64,000 nt of DNA from Pyropia yezoensis (lineage: Eukaryota; Rhodophyta; Bangiophyceae; Bangiales; Bangiaceae), in the NCBI GenBank assembly GCA_009829735.1, contig CM020619.1, positions 27,616,063 to 27,680,062 of the forward strand, given 5' to 3'. The notes under the pieces were generated by a model. It made no database searches, was not told where the DNA came from, and was given only the letters and a program-made list of their open reading frames with translations. The stretch's first letter is position 1. Each line of letters starts with the position of its first letter. Below, piece after piece: positions 1 through 9,800 of this stretch. Position numbers and translations under genes: made by a program.

Positions 1-714
1 CTCACCCCGCCGGGAGTGCTACCGCCACATGGGCAGTGCTCACCCCGGCGGGAGTGCTACCGCCACATGGGCAGTGCTCACCCCGCCGGGAGTGCTACCG
101 CCACCCAGGCAGAGCTCACCCCGGCGGGAGTGCAACCGCCACACAGGCAGTGCTCACCCCGGCGGGAGTGCTACCGCCACCCAGGCAGTGCTCACCCCGG
201 CGGGAGTGCTACCGCCACATGGGCAGTGCTCACCCCGCCGGGAGTGCAACCGCCACATGGGCAGTGCTCACCCCGCCGGGAGTGCAACCGCCACATGGGC
301 AGTGCTCACCCCGGCGGGAGTGCTACCGCCACCCAGGCAGAGCTCACCCCGGCGGGAGTGCAACCGCCACACAGGCAGTGCTCAACCCGGCGGGAGTGCT
401 ACCGCCACCCAGGCAGTGCTCACCCCGCCGGGAGTGCTACCACCACACAGGCAGTGCTCACCCCGGCGGGAGTGCTACCGCCACCCAGGCAGTGCTCACC
501 CCGGCGGGAGTGCTACCGCCACCCAGGCAGTGCTCACCCCGCCGGGAGTGCAACCGCCACACAGGCAGTGCTCACCCCGGCGGGAGTGCAACCGCCACAC
601 AGGCAGTGCTCACCCCGGCGGGAGTGCTACCGCCACCCAGGCAGTGCTCACCCCGCCGGGAGTGCAACCGCCACACAGGCAGTGCTCATCCCGGCGGGAG
701 TGCTACCGCCACAC
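1..714. repeat. 38-bp GC-rich minisatellite, about 19 copies, open at left edge
   Basis: A tandem array with a 38-bp period built from CTCACCCCGSCGGGAGTG, GCTACC or GCAACC, then GCCAC and one of three nine-base endings (ACATGGGCA, ACCCAGGCA, ACACAGGCA). Variants recur in a mixed order, suggesting amplification of multi-unit blocks. The array runs off the left edge. The unit contains no stop codon and is not a multiple of three, so all three plus frames stay open and produce long but meaningless reading frames; I do not call a gene here. Confidence 0.95.
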
Positions 715-2189
715 GCCCCCCCCCCCCCCCCCCCCCCCCTCCGCCCCGCGCCCCGCCCCACCCGCCCGGCACGCCGCCCCACCCCGCACCCCGGCCACCC
801 ACCACCCCTGGCCTCACTCTGCGGGCTGCCCATCCCCAGAGCCCTCAGAGCCCGCAGCGCCCGCAGCTGCGGCTGCTGCCCGCCTGCGCCGTTCAGCCCG
901 CCTCATATTGGAGCGCGCAGCAGAAGTGCGATTGCGCTGGATCCGCGTCCACAGCCGCGCTGCGCGTGGGTCGTCAGTGGTGGGCGCCACAATCTCCCAG
1001 GAAGGGCGGCGGCGCCGACCAGTGCTAGCCTTGCCCGAGCTGGGGAAAGCCGAGCTGGCACCCCCGTCGCCGCCCCTGGCACCGCCGTCAACGCCCGAGG
1101 CGGTGCCTGCCACTTGTGGCACCTCGACCGACAGGCCCATCAGACGCCGACGCGTCTCCTCCACAACGTAGACCTCGTACAGCTCGCGTTCCCGCTCAAG
1201 AAAGGCTTCCATGAGAACACAGAGCTGGGCAGGGGGGGGGCGGGGCGGGCGGGTCCCCACCCCCACCGCCGTTGTCATCACCGTTGCCGCCACCGCGACA
1301 GGCGCCAGCACGGCCTCCCCGGCCGCCGCCCCGTCCGTCGCCCCGACCGTCGACCCGTCCGCCGCCGCGTTCGCAGCCGCGTCCGCCGCCGCGTCCGCCG
1401 TTACCATCGCCATTACCGACGGGGGCAGGCCGGTGGGCTTGGTTCCCCGCCGCCACCACCACAGCCGACGAGATCCTTGACCGTGGTCTGCGTGGTGGCA
1501 AGCCCTCTGCCGGCCGCCGCCCGCCACTCGTCAACTCCGGCGCCACCTGCCACTCGTCACCGCCGACGCCGCCCGCCGCCCGCCACCGCCAGAGCAGGGC
1601 GGAAGGGTGAGGGGGGGGAGAGGTGAGCACCGGCCCCCCGCCGGCCGCCCGCCACCGTGCAGGTTGTGGCAGGTGGGGGAGAGGCGAGCCCCTGCGGCTC
1701 GCCACCGGCACCGTCGCTTGCCACCGGCCCCACCACCGAGCAGGCAGAGGTTGCGGGGGGCAAGGCAAGTGCGAGGGAGGAGGGGGGAGGGGCGGGGGGG
1801 GGAGAGGTGTGCACCGGCCCCCCGCCGGCCGCTCGCCGCCGTGCAGGTTGTGGCAGGTGGGGGAGAGGCGAGCCCCTGCGGCTCGCCACCGGCACCGTCG
1901 CTTGCCACCGGCACCGCCGGTCGCCACCGGCACCCACCACCGAGCAGGCAGAGGTTGCGGAGGGCTCTGCGTGGCGGGGGGGTTGGGCGGTGGGGCGATG
2001 AGGTGAGGGGGGCTGCTAGGAATTAAATAAGGCTGGCGAGGCGTCCTTGAGCAACCCGCCTCCGGAGCCTCGACCAGTCGTCGCCCATCTCGCCCATCTC
2101 CCTCACCGCCTATTTCCCTCGACCGCTCACCGCCCTTCTCCAACACCTCGCATCTATCGCACGCCGGCCAACCCCCAACTGACCCCGTC
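715..2189. other. GC-rich low-complexity spacer, no gene seen
   Basis: The stretch begins with a 24-nt poly(C) run (716-739) and continues as skewed CCN/GGN-rich DNA. Reading frames are open on both strands only because AT-rich stop codons are scarce; none shows a domain or a convincing ATG context. The only structure found is the duplicated block listed separately. It lies upstream of the 768-residue ORF and may hold that gene's promoter. Confidence 0.6.
1623..1975. repeat. Imperfect tandem duplication, offset about 186 bp
   Basis: The block from 1623 (beginning GTGAGCACCGGCCCCCCGCC) recurs from 1809. The core TGCAGGTTGTGGCAGGTGGG and the downstream GAGCAGGCAGAGGTTGCGG are shared by both copies. 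The second copy carries an extra short CACCGGCA-type expansion. Confidence 0.8.
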
Positions 2190-4496
2190 ATGGGGAGGAA
2201 GACCAGGCGGGGTGCATGCGGCCGTAAAAAGCCGGACTCCACGAGTGGCACGTCGTCGTCGACGACACACTCTGGCTCTACTGGCCCGTCGCTTGCTGCA
2301 CCACCCGCCGCGGGCTGGGCCGTCGCCGCCGGTGCATCTCCTGCTGTTCCTGCCGCCGCTTCTCACATCATGTGCTGGACGGCCCCGCCCAGCTTGCCTC
2401 CTTCGGCCCCCGCTGGCGCTCCCCCCGCCGCAGGGCGCGCCGCCCCGGCCTGTGCCCCCTTTTTTTTTTCGGCCCCTGTCGGCGCTCCCCCCTCTGCGGG
2501 CTGGGCCGCCCCTACCGGTGCCCCACCTGCTGCCCCCGCTGCCGCTCCCTCCGCCGCGGGCTGGGCGGCCCCTGCCGGTGCCCCCTTTTTTTTTTCGGCC
2601 CCTGTCGGCGCTCCCCCCTCTGCGGGCTGGGCCGCCCCTGCCGGTGCCCCACCGGCTGCCCCCGCTGCCGCTCCCCCCGCTGCGGGCTGCGCCGCCCCTG
2701 CCGGTGCCCCACCGGCTGCCCCCGCTGCCGCTCCCCCCGCTGCGGGCTGCGCCGCCCCTGCCGATGCGCCCTCTTTTTTTTCGCCCCCCGCTGCCGCTCC
2801 CTCCGCCGCGGGCTGGGCGGCCCCTGCCGGTGCCCCACCGGCTGCCCCCGCTGCCGCTCCCTCCGCCGCGGGCTGCGCCGCCCCTGCCGGTGCCCCACCG
2901 GCTGCCCCCGCTGCCGCTCCCTCCACCGCGGGCTGGGCGGCGCCAGCCGGTGCCCCTGCTGGCCCTCCTTCCCACGCTGCCGCTCCCCCCGCTGCGGGCT
3001 GGGCGGCGCCAGCCGGTGCCCCTGCTGGCCCTCCTTCCCACGCTGTCGACCCTCCCGCTGCGCGCTGGGCGGCCGCCGCCCCTCTACCGGCCTGGCCGGG
3101 CACTCCCTCCTCTTCATCTACCGGGGAAAGCGCTGCCCCTTCTGTGGCCACTGCCGCCGCTTCCCCCGCCGTGGGCTCGTCGGCCGTTGCCCCTCTCCCG
3201 GCCTGGCCTGGCACGACCACTTCTTCATCGACCGGGGGGAGCGCTGCCCCTCCTTCTGCCCCAGCCGCCGCCCCCCCCGCCACGGCCGTTGCCGCGGCTG
3301 CCGCTACTCCTCCCTGTGCTCCCGCTGGCCCTCCCCCCGCCTCGGGCTTGGCGGCATCTGCCGGGTTCCCGCGCTCGACCCCTTTCGCCGCCCCCCCTTT
3401 CGCGGGCGGCGCAACCTCTTCCGCGTCCGCTCCTTCTGCTCCTGCCGCCGCCTCTCCCGCCTCCGGCTTGGTGGCTGCTGCCCCGCTCCCGGCCTGGCCG
3501 GGCACCCCCTCGTCCTCGTCGACCGAGGAGAGCGCTGCCCCTCCTGCTGCCCGCGCTGCCGGCCCCCCCGCCACGGCCGGTGCCGCGGCGCCCGGTGTGC
3601 CTGCCGCTGGTGCGTGTGGGGGTCCGTGGGAGGCCTCCGCCTCCGTCGCGGAGGACCGGGGCTATGTGGACGCCTTGGAGGCGGGCATGGTGCATTTGGA
3701 CCGGTCTGCCGTGGTTGACCCAGCGGAACTCGCGCACATCACCGACGTGGTGGGCGTTTTGAGAGGCGCGGTCGAAGAAGCGTGCGCGGCACGTATCGAG
3801 CCGTGCCTAGGGCCGGCAGGCTGGGCGGTCGGCCCAAACCGCGCAGCCGACCACAAGCTGCTGTCAACGTGGGCCGGCGGTATCTACGCACTAGTCGCGT
3901 GGGACCCTGACGGCGCCTCCGGGGCCCACATGGCCGTCGGCGCCGGCCGCTGCGAAAGCCCGGCGGGTTGGATGGCGGGCTTCCGGGCCAAACGCGCCCA
4001 CTACGAGGCGTGTCTGGTCACGCGCTTCCGGGAGTACCTGGGGACTGTGGACCACTCCAGGGTGTCCCTGGTGTGGGTGTGGCGGGCTCCGGCGGGCATC
4101 GCTTTTCAGTCGGTGGCTGACGCGCTCCTCAGCGATGCGGAGGATGCTGCCATCACCCGCTGCCACCAGCTGAAGAAGGCCCAGGATGGGCGCTTTGCGA
4201 TCATCCTGAACAAGATTCGGGCTTCGCGACCCCGCTTTCCGTGTGGACCGGGACCATTTCACTTGGCGAGAGCCGAAACGTTTATGGTGAGCATGCGTCT
4301 ATACTACGCGAGGGAGGGGCATTGTCATCCTGTGGAGATCGTGGAAGGCTTGCCCTACCCGGGTGACTTCGGCTTCGACGCATGGCTCAACCGTCGGTAC
4401 GGACACTTGGTGCACCCCGCCTCGCCACTCGGTAAAGAGCTGACGTCTATGGGATGCCAGTGGGGCGCAAAAGCCCGAAAACTCACCGCTCCGTGA
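2190..4496 (+). CDS. Ala/Pro-rich repeat protein with an unrecognised C-terminal domain
   Basis: A 768-residue ORF starting at ATG 2190. Residues about 35-470 are low complexity: repeated GAPPAAPAAAP and AAGWAAPAGA blocks with interspersed FFFSAPVGAPP units, encoded by 60-bp and longer DNA repeats. From about residue 475 composition becomes normal and GC3 stays high, giving roughly 290 residues of globular-looking sequence (WEASASVAEDRG through KARKLTAP). This contains G-I-Y at 564-566, AVGAGR about 16 residues on, and a basic FRAKRAH segment. That order faintly recalls GIY-YIG nucleases, but the second Tyr is absent and I do not assert the family. The normal codon use of the C-terminal half is the best sign that this is a real gene. 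The repeat half is hypervariable and may be unreliable in length. No signal peptide or membrane segment is evident. Confidence 0.6.
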   Translation: MGRKTRRGACGRKKPDSTSGTSSSTTHSGSTGPSLAAPPAAGWAVAAGASPAVPAAASHIMCWTAPPSLPPSAPAGAPPAAGRAAPACAPFFFSAPVGAPPSAGWAAPTGAPPAAPAAAPSAAGWAAPAGAPFFFSAPVGAPPSAGWAAPAGAPPAAPAAAPPAAGCAAPAGAPPAAPAAAPPAAGCAAPADAPSFFSPPAAAPSAAGWAAPAGAPPAAPAAAPSAAGCAAPAGAPPAAPAAAPSTAGWAAPAGAPAGPPSHAAAPPAAGWAAPAGAPAGPPSHAVDPPAARWAAAAPLPAWPGTPSSSSTGESAAPSVATAAASPAVGSSAVAPLPAWPGTTTSSSTGGSAAPPSAPAAAPPATAVAAAAATPPCAPAGPPPASGLAASAGFPRSTPFAAPPFAGGATSSASAPSAPAAASPASGLVAAAPLPAWPGTPSSSSTEESAAPPAARAAGPPATAGAAAPGVPAAGACGGPWEASASVAEDRGYVDALEAGMVHLDRSAVVDPAELAHITDVVGVLRGAVEEACAARIEPCLGPAGWAVGPNRAADHKLLSTWAGGIYALVAWDPDGASGAHMAVGAGRCESPAGWMAGFRAKRAHYEACLVTRFREYLGTVDHSRVSLVWVWRAPAGIAFQSVADALLSDAEDAAITRCHQLKKAQDGRFAIILNKIRASRPRFPCGPGPFHLARAETFMVSMRLYYAREGHCHPVEIVEGLPYPGDFGFDAWLNRRYGHLVHPASPLGKELTSMGCQWGAKARKLTAP
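2641..2760. repeat. Perfect 60-bp tandem repeat inside the Ala/Pro region
   Basis: Bases 2641-2700 and 2701-2760 are identical. Related degenerate copies of the same 60-bp unit, some with T8-10 tracts encoding Phe-Phe-Phe, extend from about 2440 to 3060. The period is a multiple of three, so the reading frame is kept, unlike the 38-bp and 65-bp arrays elsewhere in the window. Confidence 0.85.
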
Positions 4497-5813
4497 CTGG
4501 GGAGGTGGGGGGAGAGGGAGGGGGGGGGGGGGGGGGGGGGGATGGTGTGGCAGGGGATTGTAGGTGGGAAGGGCAGAGAGTTACACTTCCTTTCCTTCCT
4601 CGCCGGGAGGCACCTGACCCCGTCTCCGAACGTCCCCTTGCTCCACCCCTCCTTCCCCCCCTTGCCACCTCCCGCTCCCTCCTCACCCCCCCCCCCCCCC
4701 CCCCTCCGCCCACTACCCACCACCACCACCCCCACCACCCCCACCGCCGCCGCTGCCACCACCACCACCGCCACCACCCGCGTCGCCGCGCCGTGCGCGG
4801 ACGGCTACGGCCGCGATCGACGGGGTTCACCCCCCCGGCCCTCCCCCGCACGCAGTCAGCCGTGAACGGTGCGGCACCGTGTAGGGTCGGCGCGCGCACA
4901 CCAGCCAGGCGGGGGGTGGGGGAGGGGGAGGGGGACGGGCCGGCCTGGTGGAGGCGGGGCGCCGCCGCCAGCCAGTGGGGGGAGTGGTGGGGCGGCCATA
5001 CCCCGGCCGGGCGGTCGGCGGCTGCGGCAGCCGACGGGCGCGGCGCCCCGCCAGCTTTGCGCTGCTGGCGGGACGCGCGTTGCCGGCCGGCCGGCGCCCC
5101 CCCCCCCCTTCCCCCCCTTCCCCCCCCCCCGCCACCCGCCCGCCACCGCACCGGATGGTGGGCACCCGCCGCCGCCGCCGGGGCGTACGCCCGTGAGAGG
5201 ACCTCCATCCCTTCCTCTACTCCCATCCGCCCACCCTTCCACCCCCGCCCGCCCCCCACCGCTTCTTCCATCACGCGGGGCGCCCTGATCGACGTGCCAA
5301 CCGCGCCCCCGGCGGTGCGCGGGCACTGTGGCCACCGGCACACGCCTTCCGCGCAAGCTGGCCATCCGCTCTTCTTGTCTGCCTGCCCGCCGACGCGGCG
5401 CTCCCCGCTGGGCCGCCACCGTCGTGCTGTCCCACCCTCCCGCCACCCCACCGCCCCTCTGCCAGACCCCAGGCGGGTTTTAGCCCAACCCCCCCCCCCC
5501 CGCCACCCCCCCCCCCCGCCATCCCCCCCCCCGCCATCCCCCCCCAGGCCGCCCCCCTCTCCCGCGGTCCCCCATCCCCCCTTTCGTGCTCACGCCCTCC
5601 CACCCACGCTCTTTTCTCCGCTCCCCCCCCTCTCCCGCTTCCCTTTTCCCCCCTCCTTCCACTCTCGCTCCCCCTCCCCCCCCTGCACCCTTTTGCTCAC
5701 TCCGATTCTCTCTCCTCCCTCCCGCAATCCCTCCTTTCTCTCCCGCCCTGCCCCCCCCTCCCCCCCCCCCCATCTTCCTTTTCACCAAGGCGGCGGCGGC
5801 GTCGGCAGCACGG
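4497..5813. other. Low-complexity spacer with long G and C runs
   Basis: The stretch follows the TGA of the upstream ORF. It contains a 22-nt poly(G) run (4520-4541), several poly(C) runs and (CCA)n/(CCCCCNN)n pyrimidine tracts up to the next candidate ATG. I see no domain, RNA gene or transposon end. Confidence 0.6.
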
Positions 5814-6941
5814 ATGGACTGGGCGGGCACCCCCCCCTGGCCACTAGCGGCGGCCGACGCGACCGCCGCCGATGCGGCGGCGGCGGCGGCGGCGGCGGTG
5901 GCACCGCCCCCCCTCTCCGCCGAGGACTGTCCAATGGCGGCGGAGGCGGCAGGCCTGGGCGCCGCCGCCGCCGCCGCCGCAACGGCGGCGGACCTGCACC
6001 ACCTCCTCGGTGGGGGGTGCGGCGACGGTGGCGCCGCCCTCTTTCACGACAACGGCGGCGGAGGGGGGGGCGTCGGCGGCGACAGCGCCGTTGGCCTCGT
6101 CGTCGACGGCGTGGGCGGCGGCGGCAGCGGCGGTGGCGGTGGCGGCGGCGGCGTCGGTGGCGGTGACGGAGGCGGCGGGTGCGGCGGGCCGCCGTCCCTG
6201 ACGTGTGCGGATTTGGACACGGCGGATGAGCTGTGGCAGGCGTTGATGGACGACCCGGCCGGCGGCCTCGGGGCGCTGCCGCCGCCGCCGCCGCCGCCGG
6301 GGACGCCGGATGAGCCGGGGGAGCCAGACGTGCCGCCGTTGCTGCACGGTCACCCGCTGCTGCCCCCACCGGCAGTGGTGGGCGCGGCACCGGCGCAGAC
6401 GTCGGTGGCGGCGGCGGCGGCGGGCGGCGGGCCCACCCCAAAGGGGTCCCCGCCGCCGCTCGCTGACGTCCCCACCGCCGGGCCACCCCCCGCTGGACCT
6501 CCCCCCCCCACCCCGCCCGTGACGTTGGCAGCAGCGGCAGCAGCCACGGCGGCAGCAACGGAAGCGTCGGCGGCGCCGCCGGTGGCGGCATCGGCGGCAG
6601 CGGCGGCGGCGTCGACGGCAGCAGCATCGACGGGGGCCGCGACGGCGGCGGCGCCGCCGCCCCCGCCCCTGTCGACGACGGCGACGCCGCTGCTGTGGGG
6701 GCTGCCCCTCTGCCGCGCCCTCGCAGGCCGCGGTCCGTCGGTGGTGGCAACGGTGGCGAGCGCGCTGCTCGCCCGTGGGGCGGCCACCGCGGGGGCGGCG
6801 GAGGGAGGGGGCACCCTGCCGGTGGGCTCCTCGCCGCCCCCGCCGTCCCCATCGGTTGGCCCCTACCGTCCGCCCGTGGCGGTGGGCGGCGTCACGCTCC
6901 TCCGACAGTCCAGTCCCATTGACGGAGGCACGGAGAGATGA
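5814..6941 (+). CDS. Doubtful low-complexity Ala/Gly/Pro protein
   Basis: ATG 5814 (context GCACGGATGG) opens a frame of about 375 codons rich in homopolymeric Ala, Gly and Pro. One segment of normal composition, around SLTCADLDTADELWQALMDD (about 6198-6255), is acidic and amphipathic, the sort of patch seen in transcription activators; the remainder is repeat. Third positions are almost all G or C, which favours this strand and frame, but the antisense frame is also open. No conserved domain is recognised. It could be spurious, or one exon of a larger gene. Confidence 0.35.
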   Translation: MDWAGTPPWPLAAADATAADAAAAAAAAVAPPPLSAEDCPMAAEAAGLGAAAAAAATAADLHHLLGGGCGDGGAALFHDNGGGGGGVGGDSAVGLVVDGVGGGGSGGGGGGGGVGGGDGGGGCGGPPSLTCADLDTADELWQALMDDPAGGLGALPPPPPPPGTPDEPGEPDVPPLLHGHPLLPPPAVVGAAPAQTSVAAAAAGGGPTPKGSPPPLADVPTAGPPPAGPPPPTPPVTLAAAAAATAAATEASAAPPVAASAAAAAASTAAASTGAATAAAPPPPPLSTTATPLLWGLPLCRALAGRGPSVVATVASALLARGAATAGAAEGGGTLPVGSSPPPPSPSVGPYRPPVAVGGVTLLRQSSPIDGGTER

Positions 6942-9800
6942 CTTGTAAAAAGTCGCTTCAGTTGTTTTGGAGTTGGTCGTCTCGCAAGGGGCTGGGCGTG
7001 GCTGACGAGTGACACCCTTGCTTGTAGCGCCCCCCCCCCCCCCCCTTCCCGACATGTGGACGCGCGGCGAAAGCGGCAGGAGTCCATGGCTACCCTACCG
7101 CGGCGGGCATGAATCAATGAAGTGTGAGTGGATCTGGCGGCACGCTCACACGTCAGCCACGGTGCCCGCCGTAGGGCTGGCTGCAAGGCCGCCGACGGGT
7201 TGCGTGGCCGCCTGTCTGGGCACCCCCAACGCACGATTGCGCGGTGGGTGGGGCAGGGGGCCCGCAGCGTGGGGCGGGAGTGGACGGTGGCCACGGTGGC
7301 CACCAGCCCCCCCCGCCCACCCGTCGGAGGGGGGCGTGAATGGAAGGGGGGGCCGCCCGAGTCGCGGCCACGGGGATCTGCCTGTGGCGGGCGCCGGGTC
7401 CTCCCCCTCTGGCTTGCCTTCAAGGCTAAACGGTGGGGGGCGGGGGGTGCCGCCCAGCTGGGCTTGCAGAGATCCCCCCCCCCCCCCCCCCCCCGCCCAC
7501 CCACGCGTGAGCGTGCCAGCAGCGGTGGCGGCGGGGCCCCCGCCCGCGTGGCGACCGGTCGCTCCCGTCTCGCGGGCGGGTGGAGGATCCTCTGCCGGGA
7601 GGATCCTCCTTTCGTGAGGGATGATTCCGCGCCCGCCGGGGCGCCCGCCCGCCCGGCGACGGAGCCGCGCGCCGTGGCGGGCCGCCCACCTCCCGTCGTG
7701 CCGCCGCGCGGGGGAGGGGACCCCCCCGGCCCGCCGCCGCCGCCGCCGCCGCCGCCGTCCACGGCCACGCCACACCCCTCCACGGCCCGGCGGCGGCGGC
7801 GGCGGCGGCGGCGTGGCCGGCACTCTGCCCAACGCACGACCGACGGTCTCGGTCGACCGTCATCACAGAGGGGCGGTCGCTGACCTTTCCCTGCCCCGTC
7901 CACACGCCATCCCCCCCCCATCGAAAAAAAGAAAGAAAACGTAAAACAGGCCGCTGCCAGCCGCGCGATGCCGACAGCCGCCGCGGCACCCCCGCCAGAC
8001 GGTCGCGATCGTTGGTACTTCTCGGCACCTCTCGGCACTTCTCGGCACCTCTCGGCACTTCTCGGCACCTCTCGGCACCTCTCGGCAGGCGGTAGTGGGC
8101 AAGGGGGCCTTGCCGCCGCATCCTCCACTCCCCCCACCCCCCCACCACCCGCGCCCCTCCTCCGCCACCACCGCCACCCCCCCCCCGCACCCGCAGCCAC
8201 CCGCGGGTTGCGCCACGCCGCCGCCGCCACCACCACGGCCGTTGGGGGCTGGGTGGGGCGCTCTTGCCGCGTCCCCCCTGGACCGCGGGCGCCCAGCGCC
8301 CCGTTGGCGGGCGCACCCCCGTCCCGCGCCCAGCCGCTGGGCCTACCCGTCCGGGCGGCAGCAGCGGCTGGCGCGGGCGCCCAACCGACTTTCGCCCCCC
8401 ACCTCGGCCCACCGACCCCCCCCCCCCCCCCCTCTCCTCTCACACCACCAGCTGCCCCGAGGGCGTTGCAATCACGCATAACCCTGGCGTGCCCTTGCCC
8501 TCATCCCCCTCCTCCTCCCTCCTCCTGCTCCTTTTCGACCGCCTCAGCCTCCTCCCCTCCCCCCCCGCCCCCCCCCGTCTCAGCCTCACGTCGGCCGCTG
8601 CCCCTTCCTTCCCGTAACCGTTCCGCTGCCGACCGTCGGGGATCCACCCGCCCCGGTGGGAGAGGGAGGGAGGGGGGGGCGAACGATCGACCAACCGTCG
8701 CCGCTTTGTCAGCGGAAGGCGTGCCGGCAGCGACACGGCCAGCTCCGCAGACACACCTCTGGCCGCGGGGTGGACGCGCCAAACTCACGCACCCCTCCCC
8801 CCCCCGTCCCCCGCCCCGTGTACCCCCCCCCCCCCGTAAGGTCGGATCCTCCCCGGCGTGGCCTAGACCCAGTTCTTTTTGTTCATGGCTCCTTCTTTGT
8901 GCGCAGGCCCACGCCAGCCGCGGCGGCCGTCCACCCCACGCCTCCCTGTATTCCCGTCCATGTGGTGTGGAGTGTGCAGCTGCTGGTTCGCTGCTGGCCT
9001 CACGTGTCTGGTGGCGGGGGGGGGGGGGGGGGGAGTGGAGAAGGGGATGGTGCAAGGGGCGGGCATATGTTGGATAGGGGCGGCAGAAGGGTATGGATAG
9101 TGGGAGGGGGGGGGGGGGAGCACCCCCTGCTTGCCCACCGTTGAGCGGGGCGGGAAAAGCGTGGAGCGTACAGTAGCGCTACCGTGCAGCAACAGTGACG
9201 GCAGCGAGACGACGGCGCGGCGCGGGTGTGCGGCGGCCGTTGAGCGGGGAGGGGGACGCGGCGCGCGGGGGGGGCACGCTCGCCGCGGGTCCCCGCGGCG
9301 AGTGTACACCCCCCCCCCCCCCCCCCCCCCCCGCCCCCCCCATCCACGACCCCCCGCCCCGGACCCCGCTCTACAGCCTGCCGACGGGAGGTGCGTGCTA
9401 AGCGCACGCACCTCTCGTGGCGGTACCACCAGTGCCCCCCCCCGCGGCGGCCGTCGTTGGCGTGACACACGTCGGGCGGGCGGGGGGGCCCGGCGGGTCA
9501 GGTCGGGGTACTATCGGCACGGCGCTGGCGCCACACCTTCACGCTGCCGAGACGGCCGACCGACCCGGCCGCGAGAGGGCGGGGGGGACCCGGCGGAGGA
9601 CCCCCGCCGGCGCTGGGGGAGTACAAAAAGAGGGCGGGGATGGATCGGGGACAACTTGACCGACGGCGCCAGCACGCCCTCTCAACTCACCTACCATCCG
9701 TCCGTCGCCCCTCGCCGTTCAGAGACCGTCTCCCACTTCTCTGCCTGGCCCTTCCTGCTGGACGCGCGCCCGCCCTTGTCGCCCCGCTTTTCCAGCCACC
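6942..9800. other. Gene-poor GC-rich spacer
   Basis: Nearly 2.9 kb of skewed sequence with many poly(C)/poly(G) runs, including C24 at 9309-9332, and open frames on both strands that show no domain. The only ordered structure is the 10-bp array at 8021-8087. The last 200 bases precede the secreted-protein gene and include an A-rich TACAAAAAG (about 9620) that could be a weak TATA-like element. Confidence 0.55.
8021..8087. repeat. 10-bp tandem repeat CTCGGCACYT
   Basis: Six full units of CTCGGCAC(C/T)T plus a seven-base partial unit. Pyrimidine C and T alternate at position 9 in most units. It lies in a gene-free spacer. Confidence 0.95.

Noticed and set aside
16..1626. Long open frames across the 38-bp array and following DNA
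   Set aside because: All three plus frames are open because the repeat has no stops and is not a multiple of three; translations are the same repeat read three ways.
6863..8479. 538-codon minus frame containing ERCREVPR repeats
   Set aside because: The repeats are the 10-bp CTCGGCACYT array in translation, and the rest is Gly/Ala/Arg low complexity. The frame also runs through spacer DNA with poly(G) runs.
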